A stretch of 64,000 nt of DNA from Leptolyngbya sp. Heron Island J (GCF_000482245.1 NZ_AWNH01000008.1:1-64000), one strand, 5' to 3'. Counted from the stretch's first letter, positions 27,848-38,251 are shown. The notes: a model not told the origin generated them from the sequence alone. A program made the numbers and translations.

Positions 27848-27853
27848 TATAAC
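27848..27853 (+). promoter_or_regulatory. Possible -10 element for the 27-codon gene
   Basis: TATAAC lies 30 bp before a short reading frame for a membrane peptide. A TTGATA lies upstream but the spacing is short (13 bp). The call rests on position only. Confidence 0.25.
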
Positions 27854-27882
27854 CTGCTACAGAAGAATTAGGCCTTTAAATT

Positions 27883-27966
27883 ATGTATTCAACCGTACTT
27901 TTAATGCTTGGGGCGTTGGTGATTGTGATTGTGATTGTAGCTGTTGCAGGCTCCAAGTTTAGCTAA
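27883..27966 (+). CDS. Possible 27-residue single-span membrane peptide
   Basis: A short reading frame starts with MYSTVLLMLGALV, continues as alternating Ile and Val, and ends GSKFS. It would form one membrane helix with a short basic end, like the small subunits of photosystem and cytochrome complexes, but it matches none I know. AGG lies 10 bases before the ATG, a possible -10 box lies 30 bases upstream, and a GGGATC/GATCCC hairpin follows the stop immediately. This arrangement looks like a complete small transcription unit between two convergent genes. Confidence 0.4.
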   Translation: MYSTVLLMLGALVIVIVIVAVAGSKFS

Positions 27967-28030
27967 GGGATCAGGATTTTATCAGATCCCCAAACATGTT
28001 GTTTGCAGAGGCGTTCCATGGAACCCCTGC
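27967..28030 (+). terminator. Hairpins after the 27-codon gene
   Basis: GGGATC and GATCCC form a 6-bp stem directly after the stop codon. A second stem, with GTTCC-AT-GGAAC as its core and flanking GCAG/CTGC, follows at about 28003-28030. No clear T-run is seen. They could end the short upstream transcript or the convergent regulator gene. Confidence 0.35.
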
Positions 28031-28065
28031 ACGGTAAAAGATAGGACCTAATTGAATCCTCATTC

Positions 28066-28710
28066 CTAAGTCAAAGTTGTTTCCAATAGGTACTCAAGGT
28101 TGGGAACTCGACCCAACATTTTGATTTCAGCGGCGCAGACGTTCTGTACCAGAGCAATACTGCGCTCACGCTGTTCAGAGGGAGGCAACGTTTTAAGAGT
28201 ATTGATAACAATGTCTAGCTTGACAACAGCATCATTTAACTGTTGTCTCATATCTTTGAGTAAAGCGGTCTGGTCGTTATTTAATCCTGCGTGTAGCAGT
28301 TGGCTCTCTTTTTGTAACTCTGATATTTGAGCCTGTGAAATCGCTTGTTTTTGTAAACGGCTTTCAACAGCGCTCAGGACTTCTGAACGGGTAAAGGGTT
28401 TGGTTAGATAGTCGTCAGCGCCTAACACCATACCCCGACGAATGTCGCTCTTATTGGTCAGTGCGGTCAGAAAAATAAAGGGAATTCCCATGGTTTTGGG
28501 TTCCTGTCGTAGAGCGCGTAACACGTCATACCCATCTAGTTTGGGCATCATTACGTCACAGATGATCAAATCTGGAGTATGTTCCATGGCCCCGATTAGA
28601 CCAGTCATACCGTTGTCTGCACCGACGACGCTGTAACCCTCCAATTTGAGCAGCTCTAGCAGGTTTGCTCGGATTTCTACTTCGTCTTCAATTATGAGTA
28701 ACTTAACCAT
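28066..28710 (-). CDS. Response regulator with helical output domain
   Basis: The 214-residue protein has an N-terminal receiver domain (3-118). The acidic pair is in IIEDEVE, the phosphoacceptor Asp in LIICDVMMPKLDGYD near residue 51, the Thr in FLTALT and the Lys in DDYLTKPFTRSE near 105. The C-terminal 90 residues are helical (QISELQKESQLLHAGLNNDQ and onward) with no DNA-binding motif. It probably acts by protein contact. It lies 48 bp after the FHA histidine kinase gene on the same strand, so the two form a two-component pair. Confidence 0.87.
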   Translation of the reverse strand: MVKLLIIEDEVEIRANLLELLKLEGYSVVGADNGMTGLIGAMEHTPDLIICDVMMPKLDGYDVLRALRQEPKTMGIPFIFLTALTNKSDIRRGMVLGADDYLTKPFTRSEVLSAVESRLQKQAISQAQISELQKESQLLHAGLNNDQTALLKDMRQQLNDAVVKLDIVINTLKTLPPSEQRERSIALVQNVCAAEIKMLGRVPNLEYLLETTLT

Positions 28711-28758
28711 ATTTTTTTTGTAAACGTGACATTTCTAAGTAGATACACAAGTCGTTCC

Positions 28759-30732
28759 CTAGGCTTTTACCAGATTGCCCGAGAAAGCTGTAGGGTTACC
28801 AGAGGTGAGGATGGGAAGAGTGACAATGAATGTGGTACCGCTGCCAACGGTACTTTCAAAGGTAATGTGACCCTGGTGAAGTTCAACAGATTTTTGGATG
28901 ATGGCTAATCCTAATCCGGTACCTGAAATGGTACCGACATTAGGGCCGCGTACAAATGATTCAAACAGTGTAGATCGAGCGTCTTCGGGAATGCCGATAC
29001 CGTGATCCTGCACTCTGAGTTCAAGCTGTTTGTCTGCGGTGTCTAGTGTCACCAGGACTTCACCACCATTGGGAGAATAGTTAATGGCATTGGACAGTAG
29101 ATTGGTCAGGATATGACGCATTAGTTTGCGGTCGATCGGATGGGGAGTGCTGGAGAGTTGCGATCGCAACACCAGGGTGTGTCTGTTTGTACTGATCTGC
29201 AGTTCCTCAATAATTTCCTGGCAAAAATCATTTAACACCAACGGTTGTGGATTAAACTCGATACGACCTGCTTCTGCCTTGTTAATTAGGAGTACATCAT
29301 TGAGCAGCTCTGTCATATGGGTAGCGGCTGTTTGAATTTTATAGAGATACTGATGCTGTTTTTCAGGAGTCCACTTGTTTCCATAGTGCTCCAACAACTC
29401 TGCTGATGACAAAATTGTTGTTAAGGGGGTGCGAAACTCATGGGATGTCATCGACACAAACCGCGTCTTCATCTCATTTAACTCTCGCTCTCGTTCTAGG
29501 GTGTAACGGATCTCTGTTTCAACTTGTTTTCGTTTAGTGATGTCGCGAATAATCACCATAGCTTCTTGAGTGGCACTGTGGACAATGCGTGCTTCAAAAT
29601 GGAGGATTTTGTCGTCGGCAGTGAGCTGAAACTCAAGTATTTCAATGCCTCCAGTTGTTAATACTTGATTGATGCGCTGCTGCATGGCGTCTGCTACGGA
29701 TGGTGTTAGCACATCTGCCAAATTATGATGTAGACAGCTAGCGGGGGAAAAGGGAAGCGTATGGTGTTTGGGTTCGCTAAAGTTAACAAATTGACCGCTG
29801 TGGCTAATGCGAAACATAGGGTCTGGAATTGCATTAAGCAGTGCCCGATTAGTAGCATAGCTGGCCTGGAGAGCGGTTTGTTCTTGTTTTAGCCGTTCTG
29901 TTGTAGCCAGTAGCTGGGTGGTGCGCTCCTTAATCTGGGCTTCTAGCTCGTCGTGCAGGAGCTGGAGTTCAGCTTCTGCACGTTTGCGGTCTGTAATATC
30001 AACTAGATAACAACGAATCAGGTCGCTTTGAGGGATGTAGTGAAACGTCTGTTCAAAGATGCGATCGCCCACTGAGATGTTGCGAATAAAGTTGTGTTTT
30101 TCATGGGCTTTAACAGTGTCAATAACTCCATCTAAGATCGGATGACTCAATTTGGCCAGGTTGATGGTGGGAAATTGGCTGACGGCAGCAGGGTTGAGAT
30201 AGGTCAGCTCACCCGTGAGAGATAGCTCAATAATTGGGTGGGAGAAAAGCTCAGGAAAGGAGGCCAATCGGATAATCGCAGCATCCTGTATCCGATCTGA
30301 CTCAGGAACAGGCGATGCATCTACGGGGGCTGCAATCAAGGTAGCCATATATTTGGCGGCGTCTTCGCCACCGGACAGCAACCACTGCATGTTCTCATCT
30401 TCGACAGTTGTATGGTAGCGAACCTTGACGTTGGCCCCAAACACAATTTCATCACCGTGGTGCAAGTTTTGGGAACTACAGCGTCGACCATTGACAAATA
30501 GCCCATTGGTGCTAGGTTTACCTTGCAAATTCCCGTCAATGATGCGAAACCCATAATCGTCCTGACCAGGGTGGATCACCCTTAGTAAAATGGCATGCTG
30601 GCGGGACACTTCTTTGGAGTGTAAGACGATTGAGTTGCTGGCATCACGCCCAATGGAACCGGAATCAGCTTGTAAACTAACCGCCCGTTTACCCTGGTCG
30701 TCTTCAATAATAAAAAGATGTTGCATACCCAT
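28759..30732 (-). CDS. FHA-PAS-PAS sensor histidine kinase
   Basis: The 657-residue protein has an N-terminal FHA domain (about 5-110) with SIGRDASNSIVLHSKEVSRQHA, which binds phosphothreonine. Two PAS-like domains (about 150-260 and 295-400) and a coiled coil follow. The HisKA H-box is SMTSHEFRTPLTTIL near 430 and the ATPase has NLLSNAINYSP, DHGIGIP and GTGLGLAI. There is no membrane segment, so it is soluble. FHA on a histidine kinase suggests input from a Ser/Thr kinase; one is encoded 1 kb away, but a link is speculative. The partner regulator is next. Confidence 0.88.
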   Translation of the reverse strand: MGMQHLFIIEDDQGKRAVSLQADSGSIGRDASNSIVLHSKEVSRQHAILLRVIHPGQDDYGFRIIDGNLQGKPSTNGLFVNGRRCSSQNLHHGDEIVFGANVKVRYHTTVEDENMQWLLSGGEDAAKYMATLIAAPVDASPVPESDRIQDAAIIRLASFPELFSHPIIELSLTGELTYLNPAAVSQFPTINLAKLSHPILDGVIDTVKAHEKHNFIRNISVGDRIFEQTFHYIPQSDLIRCYLVDITDRKRAEAELQLLHDELEAQIKERTTQLLATTERLKQEQTALQASYATNRALLNAIPDPMFRISHSGQFVNFSEPKHHTLPFSPASCLHHNLADVLTPSVADAMQQRINQVLTTGGIEILEFQLTADDKILHFEARIVHSATQEAMVIIRDITKRKQVETEIRYTLERERELNEMKTRFVSMTSHEFRTPLTTILSSAELLEHYGNKWTPEKQHQYLYKIQTAATHMTELLNDVLLINKAEAGRIEFNPQPLVLNDFCQEIIEELQISTNRHTLVLRSQLSSTPHPIDRKLMRHILTNLLSNAINYSPNGGEVLVTLDTADKQLELRVQDHGIGIPEDARSTLFESFVRGPNVGTISGTGLGLAIIQKSVELHQGHITFESTVGSGTTFIVTLPILTSGNPTAFSGNLVKA

Positions 30733-31488
30733 AGAGCACTATTCGTTGGGCCTAAGTCTCATATCGGATAGCCCGCCATCAGTCTTCCCAATTCTGTGGG
30801 TATAGAAACGGTGTATAGCTACATCTCTGACCACGCTGAAAATAATCTTCCTAAGCCTGTTGCTTTAAAAGAGAACAAAGGTGGGATAAGTCTGTTTATT
30901 ATCAAAGCTGGGTTTGACGGTTCCACTGAGATAATCTAATGTCCGATAGCTACTTTATTTCTCAGTATTTCTATAGAAGCAAAAGACTGTTGTTTTTATC
31001 TCCCTGATCAGCTAAAAAGAGATAAGATAGTCTAGACTAAATGTTTTTAGCGCACAAGAAGAGTAATAGGAGGGAAAACCAGAGTAGGGAGCGTGACGCC
31101 TTTCATTTTTACGTGAGCTCCCTCAACCTTTGCAAATATCTGTTAGCTTGCCCATTCGTTATTATGTAGTGGCTCTCGCCTACCCTTTGACTCATTTGCA
31201 GCATCATTAGTCAAGCTGACTCTAAGAATGTCCGTAAGTCCATTAAAACGTCCCCCCTTATTTATATTGATAGGTTTAGTCCGATAAGCTAGACCTATGG
31301 CTAATGAATAACTACTAAATGCTTATCCCACAAAGGTTTCCATAAAATGCCGTATCAAAACTACACACTGGATGACAAAATAGGACGCAAGCAGCCTGAT
31401 ATATTAGTGGCTTCCTAATGTCTATGGTTAATAGGAGCAATACCCACTAACAGTGATTTCCTATACATCTTATTGATGGTGGCGGCCC
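30733..31488. other. 756-bp intergenic region between divergent genes
   Basis: It lies between the divergent FHA kinase and HTH-AAA genes. I see no protein gene. It contains the nested palindromes at 31011-31051 and a GGGAGC/GCTCCC hairpin (31087-31122). Promoters for both flanking genes should be here. Confidence 0.55.
31011..31051. promoter_or_regulatory. Nested inverted repeats, possible operator
   Basis: GCTAAAAA (31011-31018) and TTTTTAGC (31044-31051) are perfect 8-bp arms. Between them, off centre, is the perfect 12-bp palindrome TAGTCTAGACTA (31028-31039). The site lies between divergent genes, about 280 bp from the kinase gene start and 440 bp from the other. An operator for a dimeric regulator is possible; no regulator is identified. 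Confidence 0.3.
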
Positions 31489-32805
31489 ATGTCTCCTGAA
31501 GATGCCATCACACTGGTCGACAAACTCCTTTCCCCGTATCGGTTAACGGCTATCCAAGAGGTCGTTTTTAGACGATGCTGGCAAGGTTCAACCTACGCGC
31601 AAATTGCTGCCACTGAGGGCTACGATGCTGACTATGTCAGGGTTACGGGCTCTCGTCTCTGGCAAAAAATTTCCCACGTATTGGGGGAGCGAGTTACAAA
31701 AAAGAATATTCATGCGGTTTTACGGCAGCAGGCCTATCAGCTGCATCAGCCGGAAAAGCCCGGACCCTGGTGGCCTGGCCTGGATCAAGCGGATACCACC
31801 TTCCCCGGAAGCCCTCTGCCGTTAGGCTCTCCCCTATACATTGAACGGCCTCCGGTGGAAACCCAGGCCATGGGGGAATTGTTAAAACCCGGTGCCTTAC
31901 TCAGGGTACGTGCCCCGGAACGTTGGGGTAAAACCTCCCTGGTTAACCGCTTAGTGGCCCAGGCTCAAACCCTTAATTTCAAAGTCGTGCGGCTCAATTT
32001 CCGGCAGGCGGATGGGGGCATACTGACCAATTTTGATAAATTTTTACGTTGGTTTTGTGCCAACATTGCCCAGCAGCTCAAACTGACGGTGCAGCTAGAT
32101 GATGTGTGGAACATGGATCTAGGCAGTAAGGTCAGCTGTACTAACTATATGCAAATGAGTGTGCTCAGTTCGCTGCAGCAGCCGCTCTTATTGGTGATCG
32201 ATGATCTCCAGGCGGTGTTTGAGCATCCCACCATGGCCCAGGAATTTTTGCCTATGTTGCGGGTGTGGCACGAGGAAGCCAAAAATTTGACTGAGTGGGG
32301 CTATCTCCGACTGTTGGTTGCCTATGCTACTGAGGCTTTTATCCCGCTACAAATCCATCAATCGCCGTTTAATGTGGGTTTGCCGCTGCGGTTACCGGCC
32401 TTTACCCTAGAGCAAACCCAGCAGCTGGCCCAGCGCTATCGGATTGGCTGGGATCATGGCTTAATCTCGCTCCATACTCTAGTGGAAGGGCATCCATATC
32501 TGATCCATCTGGCTCTGTACAACTTGAGTGTGCATAAGATGGATCTGAAGCAGCTACTCGATGAAGCACCTCAACAAAGCGGGATCTATAGCGACCATCT
32601 ACGTAGCTATTTAGCCATTTTTGAGGCTGAACCGAATTTGGCGCGTACATTTTATCGAGTGATTGAACAGGAGACGGCCGCAGAACTAGAGCCCATGACC
32701 GCCTATCGTTTGGAAAGTATGGGGCTGGTTACCCTGGTGGGGAATACCGCCACCGCTAGCTGTAATTTGTACAGACAGTATTTTGGCGGGCGACTTACGG
32801 GTTGA
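31489..32805 (+). CDS. HTH-AAA (AAA-like/STAND) protein
   Basis: Residues 1-80 form a helix-turn-helix-like domain (TAIQEVVFRRCWQGSTYAQIAATEGYDADYV) of the kind placed before AAA-like domains in cyanobacterial conflict and signalling proteins. From about 105 an AAA-like NTPase of the PF14516 type follows. It has SPLYIERPPVE, the P-loop-like RVRAPERWGKTSLVNRLV near 142, and LLLVIDDLQAVFEHP near 235 as Walker B. The classical GxGGxGKT is altered to APERWGKT, as usual in this family. The last 100 residues are helical. Its 3' end overlaps the convergent pseudo-receiver gene by 11 bp. The function is unknown. Confidence 0.72.
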   Translation: MSPEDAITLVDKLLSPYRLTAIQEVVFRRCWQGSTYAQIAATEGYDADYVRVTGSRLWQKISHVLGERVTKKNIHAVLRQQAYQLHQPEKPGPWWPGLDQADTTFPGSPLPLGSPLYIERPPVETQAMGELLKPGALLRVRAPERWGKTSLVNRLVAQAQTLNFKVVRLNFRQADGGILTNFDKFLRWFCANIAQQLKLTVQLDDVWNMDLGSKVSCTNYMQMSVLSSLQQPLLLVIDDLQAVFEHPTMAQEFLPMLRVWHEEAKNLTEWGYLRLLVAYATEAFIPLQIHQSPFNVGLPLRLPAFTLEQTQQLAQRYRIGWDHGLISLHTLVEGHPYLIHLALYNLSVHKMDLKQLLDEAPQQSGIYSDHLRSYLAIFEAEPNLARTFYRVIEQETAAELEPMTAYRLESMGLVTLVGNTATASCNLYRQYFGGRLTG

Positions 32806-33199
32806 CGTCTAGGGAGCGGTTGAGGGCCGCAATGCTGTCCAGGGGCGTGACTAGCGGTCGCAGGGCCTGAATGTGGGCGAAGATGTCTTCAGCGGTGTAA
32901 GGGGCATAGAGATGGGCGTCGGCCCCGCTTGGACGGCTACGGTCAGTATCATGGTCGGCACAGACAATGACCGGTACATTGCCTAAAACGGTGCTGCACT
33001 TGATGCGATCGCACACTGCCTCCGCCGTAGAGACAATTGCCGACTCAACAATAATTAACTCAGGTGAAACAAAGCTTAGCACTGGCAGCAATGCCTGATT
33101 AATATCCACCTGAAAGACTGACAACCCGTGCCAGTGCAACAAATCTGCCAGTAGTGTTTGAGACTGATCAGTACTTCCAACAATTGCAATAGCCTTCAT
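32795..33199 (-). CDS. Degenerate response-regulator receiver (pseudo-receiver)
   Basis: The 134-residue protein has the receiver fold pattern: KAIAIVGSTDQSQTLLADLL, then PELIIVESAIVS, VPVIVCADHD and DAHLYAPYTAEDIFAHIQAL. The phosphoacceptor Asp is replaced by Glu in IIVES and the switch Lys by Ala in LYAPY, so it cannot be phosphorylated in the normal way. A longer frame starts at 33289, but AGGAG eight bases before the ATG at 33199 fixes the start there. It lies between two AAA-like genes and may be an adaptor for one of them. Confidence 0.72.
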   Translation of the reverse strand: MKAIAIVGSTDQSQTLLADLLHWHGLSVFQVDINQALLPVLSFVSPELIIVESAIVSTAEAVCDRIKCSTVLGNVPVIVCADHDTDRSRPSGADAHLYAPYTAEDIFAHIQALRPLVTPLDSIAALNRSLDVNP

Positions 33200-33522
33200 A
33201 ATCTTATCTCCTGTGATCCTGCCAATCGCTTGGTAATACTGACGGCAATATTGATACGATTTTGGGAACGTGGGCAGAGAGTCTCTCAAAAGCAGAGACT
33301 ATAACTACAAAAACGACAAGCTTGAGCAAAAAGCTTCCCTAGGGAATTTTGCTCAGCTGCGGTAATAATCTAATTTCTCTAATGACTGCAAACCCGTGTG
33401 CGACTAGGGTGTGAATCAAAAGATATCCTATGAACTAACTCACCATGAAAGCAATTTAAGGGAAAACACGGAAAATGTGTAAGGTGAAAAAAGTAATTTA
33501 AAAGAACTTTCTAACCGTCTTT

Positions 33523-36500
33523 CTAGATACCCCCACTACATAGCTGGCGATCCGCATCCGATAGATTGGCACCATAGCTCAGGTAGTCGTCAAGCCAGCG
33601 GCAGCCATCGTCGAGCAGCTGTTCGAAGCTACGATTATCCTGCCAATTCCAAAGGATGATTCTGCGATCATCGCCGCTGGAAATCAGGGTTTGACCATCG
33701 GGACTAAAGGCGACGCCCCAGGTCGCGCCGTTGTGGCCATATAGGGTGGTAACTAGGGTACCGTCCTGTCGCCAGATACGTACAGTGCGATCATAGCTGC
33801 TTGATGCTAGCAATTTGCCATCAGGGCTAAAGGCCACATTGTGAACGCGGCCGCGATGGCCCTCCAGGACGGCGATGGGCTGCCCGGTAATCGACCATAG
33901 TCTAATGGAATGATCGGCACTGGCGGAGGCAATGGTCTGGCTGTCGGGGCTGACGGCGACGCTCCAAACGGGGGCACGATGGCCGTGGATGCTTTTACGA
34001 AGCTCCCCCTGCCGATTCCAAATTTTGATCGTGTGGTCCCAACCGGCGGACACCAGATACTCGCCGTCCGGACTGTAGGCAATGCCATAGACGCGATCGC
34101 GATGGCCCCGTAGGGTGTGCATCAGGTCGCCATTGGGTCGCCAAATTTTGATGGTTTGGTCCCAGCTGGCGGAGGCAATTTCATCGCCTTCAGGACTAAA
34201 GGTGACGCTCCAGACGCGATCGCGATGGCCCCTTAAGGTTTGTAACAACGCTCCCTCAGGCCGCCACAGTTTAACGGTTTGGTCCCAACTAGCAGAGGCC
34301 AGGGTTTGACCATCGGGGCTAAAGGCTACCTGCCAGATGCGGTCGGTGTGGCCCTCCAAAACAGTCCTGAGGTTGCCCTGCCAGTTCCATAGCCGAATTG
34401 TTTTATCCCAGCTACCGGCGGCGATGGTCTGTTGGTTCAAGGCCAGATTGGTCACCGGACCTTCATAGCCATGGAGGGTTTGTGGGATTTTATCTAATCG
34501 CCACAGCCGCACCGTACTGTCGTCACTGCTGGAGGCCAACATCCCACCATCGGGGCTAAAATCAATGCCCCAGGTGCCTGCATCATGGCCATCTAAGCTG
34601 GCGACCAGGGTGCCGCTGCTGGTCCATAGTTTAATGGTATTGTCCAGGCTGGTTGAGGCTAGCTGTCGACCGTCGGGGCTAAACGTTACTTGCCAAACCC
34701 GATCTTGATGGCCCTGTAAGGTGATAGTCGCGCTTTCCCCGGTGGGTTTTTCAGCATCTTTTTCAGCATCTGTATTGAGGCTGCCATCCGCGTTCAGCTG
34801 CCACAGCTTAATGGTTTGATCATCACTGGCCGAAGCCAGCAGTTCGCCATTGGGGCTAAACGCCAGACCGTAGACAGGTGCCTGATGCTCCTTGAGTTCG
34901 TTTAACAGCTTTCCGCTAGTGGCCTCCCAGAGCTTAATGGTCTGGTCTGCGCTGGCGGTGGCCAATATTAAGCCATTGGGACTGATGGCCACCTGACTAA
35001 CACTGGTCTCATGGGCTGGAATATCTAATAACAGTTCACCTGTTCTATCCCAGAATTTCAGATGACCATCTTCACCGCCGGTCACCAGGGTTTGGCTATC
35101 CAAGGAAATGTCTATGGCATTGACTCGCCCCTCGTGGCTGCGCAGCGTCAATGGCGGTGCTACTACTGTAGGAATGTCGTTGTCGTAGCTGATGGGCCAG
35201 ATTTTCGCGGTGGTATCAGCACTGGCGGAAACAAGATATTCACCATCGGGGCTAAAGGCAACATCCCAAACCGCATTGGTATGGCCGCTGAGGGTGGTAA
35301 TCAGCTGACCGTTGGCGTGCCAGAGCTTCAGGGTATTATCCCAGCCAGCTGAGGCCAGGTATTGGCCATCGGGGCTAAAGGCGACACCGTAGACAGGTGC
35401 ACCATGACCCCGCAGCTGATTTGCTTCGGTAATGCTCTGGAGGGTGCGCCGCAGAGTTTGTTCAACCTGTTGTTTTACCCTCGGTTCAGGGACGGGTAAA
35501 CGCTGCAGCTGCTGGGCGGCCCGCACTGCTTCCAGTAAGGATTGCAGCCGATCGTCCTGGTTAAATAGCGCATCGGAATAATAGCTAATGGAAAGCGCCT
35601 GATTGTTTTGATTATCTTGTCGAGTTAACATTGTCTGCCGAGACTGGCGATAGGCCAGCATAGCGATGCTGGTAATGCTCAAAAAGGCGACTCCCATGCC
35701 CACTAACAAAAAGCGTTGTAAAGTCACATTGCGTTGTTGGGCTTCGAGGCGGGCTTCAAGTTCTTTCAGCCGTTCCGATTCCAATGCCTGCTGTACCTCT
35801 TGCCGATCTACGGCAACGCTGTCTGCTAAAAACTTATAGTCCAGGTCGCTGAGCTGTTGGTCTTTGGCCCAGGCCTGGGCTTCTGTTAACGACTGCCCCC
35901 GCAACAATCGGGAGCGGTCCTGTTGCCCCGATTGAATCCAGGCTTCAAAGGCTTGGGAATAGGGACGTAAGCGCACTAGATGATAGTCAACCCAGTGGGT
36001 GTTAAATACTTCTCGATAAATCCGGTTGCGGATGGTGAGCTGCCCGGCTTGTTTGACCACCAGACCCGAGAGTAACAACTCTTCTTGTAGATGATTGTCT
36101 TCGAGGGATAGGGGCTGACCTGATAACAGTTTTTTGTAGCGGCCCAGCAAACGGCTAATCAGTTGGGGGCGAGCGAGCAGGCGATCTTGGATAATGCGTA
36201 AATGGGGCGGTTCGTCTTGGGATTCCCAGTTTTTGATCAGCTGCGATCGCACCAGCGCATCCACCCAGATCGGTTCCGCATAAATTTCTGTTCGGGGCAA
36301 CAGATTCGTCACCACCATCTGACAGAGTTTTTGAGTCAAAAACGGTTGGCCATTGGTCCAGGCCAAAATATGTTCTAGTGTCTCATCCGCATTGGCTACC
36401 GTTGGCCTTAACCCGTCGCTCAGAGGCATCGCCTCGGCAACCGTAAAGCCGCTCAGTTCAATCGCCGTGCCAATATTAAACGGCGTACGATTTGGATTCT

Positions 36501-37074
36501 GGCAAAGGTCCGTTGGAGTCGCTACACCAAACAATGCAAAGGTAAGACGACGGTAATCTGGGCTATCGACCCGCTGATTATAACAATACCGAATCAGTGC
36601 AAACAGGTCGTCAGCCGCAAAGGGGAGCCCCAGAACACTATCAATCTCATCAATAAAAATAACAATCTTTTCCGCCACCAGCTGTTGCAGAATCACATCC
36701 TTCATAAAGTGATCCAGTCGCTGTACTGCCGATAGGCTATCCCCCTGTTGCCACCATTGTTGAAAATCACCGCTGAGCTGTAAACTCCGCCATAATTCTG
36801 CCGCAATGCCCATGTACCACTTTTCCGCCGTGATATTGTCGCTGCCCAGGTTAGTCAAGTCAATGGAGGCACAGCGGACACCGTCCTGTTCGAGCCGATG
36901 TTTAGTTCTCACCCGCAGGCTAGATTTACCAATTTGCCGTGTATTAAACACATAGCAAAACTCTCCTCGACCCAGACTTTCGTAGAGGTGATCGTCGGCC
37001 TGGCGTTTGATGTAGGTGGGGGCCTGGGCGTGAAGACTGCCGCCGACTTGATAGCGGGAGGGGGAGATGAGCAT
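33523..37074 (-). CDS. AAA-like NTPase with 14 WD40 repeats
   Basis: The 1183-residue protein begins with a PF14516 AAA-like domain ([20 protein letters not shown] near 38, [14 protein letters not shown] near 135). It then has a helical region, one membrane segment ([18 protein letters not shown] near 455-475) and 14 WD40 repeats from about 551 to 1160. Each repeat carries the L-x-GH...FSPDG...ASxSxDxTIKLW pattern; repeat 8 ([16 protein letters not shown]) is short and degenerate. Fourteen blades fit two seven-bladed propellers. Such proteins are abundant in cyanobacteria and their targets are unknown. The gene starts 70 bp after a GT2 gene on the same strand. Confidence 0.88.
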   Translation of the reverse strand: MLISPSRYQVGGSLHAQAPTYIKRQADDHLYESLGRGEFCYVFNTRQIGKSSLRVRTKHRLEQDGVRCASIDLTNLGSDNITAEKWYMGIAAELWRSLQLSGDFQQWWQQGDSLSAVQRLDHFMKDVILQQLVAEKIVIFIDEIDSVLGLPFAADDLFALIRYCYNQRVDSPDYRRLTFALFGVATPTDLCQNPNRTPFNIGTAIELSGFTVAEAMPLSDGLRPTVANADETLEHILAWTNGQPFLTQKLCQMVVTNLLPRTEIYAEPIWVDALVRSQLIKNWESQDEPPHLRIIQDRLLARPQLISRLLGRYKKLLSGQPLSLEDNHLQEELLLSGLVVKQAGQLTIRNRIYREVFNTHWVDYHLVRLRPYSQAFEAWIQSGQQDRSRLLRGQSLTEAQAWAKDQQLSDLDYKFLADSVAVDRQEVQQALESERLKELEARLEAQQRNVTLQRFLLVGMGVAFLSITSIAMLAYRQSRQTMLTRQDNQNNQALSISYYSDALFNQDDRLQSLLEAVRAAQQLQRLPVPEPRVKQQVEQTLRRTLQSITEANQLRGHGAPVYGVAFSPDGQYLASAGWDNTLKLWHANGQLITTLSGHTNAVWDVAFSPDGEYLVSASADTTAKIWPISYDNDIPTVVAPPLTLRSHEGRVNAIDISLDSQTLVTGGEDGHLKFWDRTGELLLDIPAHETSVSQVAISPNGLILATASADQTIKLWEATSGKLLNELKEHQAPVYGLAFSPNGELLASASDDQTIKLWQLNADGSLNTDAEKDAEKPTGESATITLQGHQDRVWQVTFSPDGRQLASTSLDNTIKLWTSSGTLVASLDGHDAGTWGIDFSPDGGMLASSSDDSTVRLWRLDKIPQTLHGYEGPVTNLALNQQTIAAGSWDKTIRLWNWQGNLRTVLEGHTDRIWQVAFSPDGQTLASASWDQTVKLWRPEGALLQTLRGHRDRVWSVTFSPEGDEIASASWDQTIKIWRPNGDLMHTLRGHRDRVYGIAYSPDGEYLVSAGWDHTIKIWNRQGELRKSIHGHRAPVWSVAVSPDSQTIASASADHSIRLWSITGQPIAVLEGHRGRVHNVAFSPDGKLLASSSYDRTVRIWRQDGTLVTTLYGHNGATWGVAFSPDGQTLISSGDDRRIILWNWQDNRSFEQLLDDGCRWLDDYLSYGANLSDADRQLCSGGI

Positions 37075-37077
37075 GGG

Positions 37078-37128
37078 AGAGGGGAGGGGAGGGCGGAAGA
37101 GGGCAGAGAGTAGAAAGTAGAGGAGTTT
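37078..37128. repeat. Polypurine/polypyrimidine tract
   Basis: About 50 bp in front of the AAA-WD40 gene are almost all purine on the plus strand. They include GAGGGCAGAG, also found at about 58866-58875 before upp (as GAGGGCAGAGGAG-like sequence) and near 136-150. This is low-complexity sequence that could form a triplex. The mRNA leader of the minus-strand gene would be pyrimidine-rich. Confidence 0.5.
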
Positions 37129-37143
37129 GTTGAACTTTATGAA

Positions 37144-38091
37144 TTACTCAAGTACTAGTTTGGCGATGGGTGGAGTGGTTTTTTGCTTGCGAAAATTTAC
37201 GGCTTGGCGGAGCAGCTGCCAGGCTTTGGGGGAGAAGATGGCAGGGATGCTAAAGCTGAGGGCAATGGGAAATTGTTTTTGTTTGAGGGCGACGATCATC
37301 CAGTGAAGGCTGAGGTATTGACGGATGGTGGTGAGGGTGGGTAGTTTGTCCTGGTGTTTGGGGCTAACATGCTGGTAGATGCGTTCTTTGATCAAAATAT
37401 TAGTATCGAGGCGGCGCTGTAGGGTGATTTTTTGGTCATAACCGCCTGGCCAGACCGTACGATAGGCCAGACATTGATTAATAAATAGGGCATCGCCGTA
37501 GTCAGCAACGCGAATCCAGGAGTCGATATCGTCAAAGCCGGTCATAGATAGATCCCAGCCGCCTGATTTAAGAAAAGCGTCGCGGCGGACAGCCACCTGG
37601 ATCGGGGTACCAAAGGGGACGACTTCTAAAAACATGCCGTAATGGATATCGGCCTGGGGAATATAAAACGCCTGGCCTGGTCCGGTGATGGGGGTCCGGC
37701 TGAGTTCCTGGCCATTGGTGTCGACCTGGGCGGCCTGGCAAGAACAAATGACCGCCGTCGGACGTTGCTGGATGGCCTGGGTTATGGCTTCGATGCAGTT
37801 GGGGGCCAGGTAGTCGTCGTCGTCGACGAGCTTAATCCAGGTGCCGGTGGCTTGCTCTACGCCAGCGTTGACTGCGCCGGAGTGGTTGGTGTTGGTGGCG
37901 TTACGGTGGTAAAGCACACGCTCACCCAGGCTTTTGACGTATTCCTGGGTGCCGTCGGTGGAGGCGTTATCAACGACGATGACTTGACAGGGGATGGTCT
38001 GGTCGAGGGCGGTGGCGATGGCGCGTTTGAGTAGCTCTAATCGGTTGTAGGTGGTGATGACGATACTGAAGGTGATGGTGTCGGGTTCCAT
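37144..38091 (-). CDS. GT2 family glycosyltransferase
   Basis: The 315-residue protein has the GT-A fold start FSIVITTYNRLELLKRAIAT and the nucleotide-binding QVIVVDNASTDGTQEYV. The metal-binding DxD region is in KLVDDDDYLAPNCIEA near residue 98. The acceptor-side region is GFDDIDSWIRVADYGDALF. There are no membrane spans. It is probably a cytosolic or membrane-peripheral sugar transferase for surface glycans, 20 kb away from the EPS block. The substrate is unknown. Confidence 0.88.
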   Translation of the reverse strand: MEPDTITFSIVITTYNRLELLKRAIATALDQTIPCQVIVVDNASTDGTQEYVKSLGERVLYHRNATNTNHSGAVNAGVEQATGTWIKLVDDDDYLAPNCIEAITQAIQQRPTAVICSCQAAQVDTNGQELSRTPITGPGQAFYIPQADIHYGMFLEVVPFGTPIQVAVRRDAFLKSGGWDLSMTGFDDIDSWIRVADYGDALFINQCLAYRTVWPGGYDQKITLQRRLDTNILIKERIYQHVSPKHQDKLPTLTTIRQYLSLHWMIVALKQKQFPIALSFSIPAIFSPKAWQLLRQAVNFRKQKTTPPIAKLVLE

Positions 38092-38251
38092 GAGCCCTGG
38101 CCTCGTGAGTTGCTCCCCGCTATTGTGCCAAATCTTAGGGATTGTATTAACGCTAGTTTTATGAGATAGCTGAAATCCTAATACATCTCATACTTGTTTG
38201 ATCGCTTCGATCTTAGAGATAAAGTATTACGCAAAAGTATTGTGCAGTATT

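Noticed and set aside
27883-27966. Known photosystem or cytochrome b6f small subunit
   Set aside because: Compared from memory with PetG, PetL, PetM, PetN, PsaI, PsaM, PsbM and PsbT; none matches.
36898-37113. 71-codon plus-strand frame opposite the AAA-WD40 gene
   Set aside because: It is a shadow of the real gene and runs into the polypurine tract.
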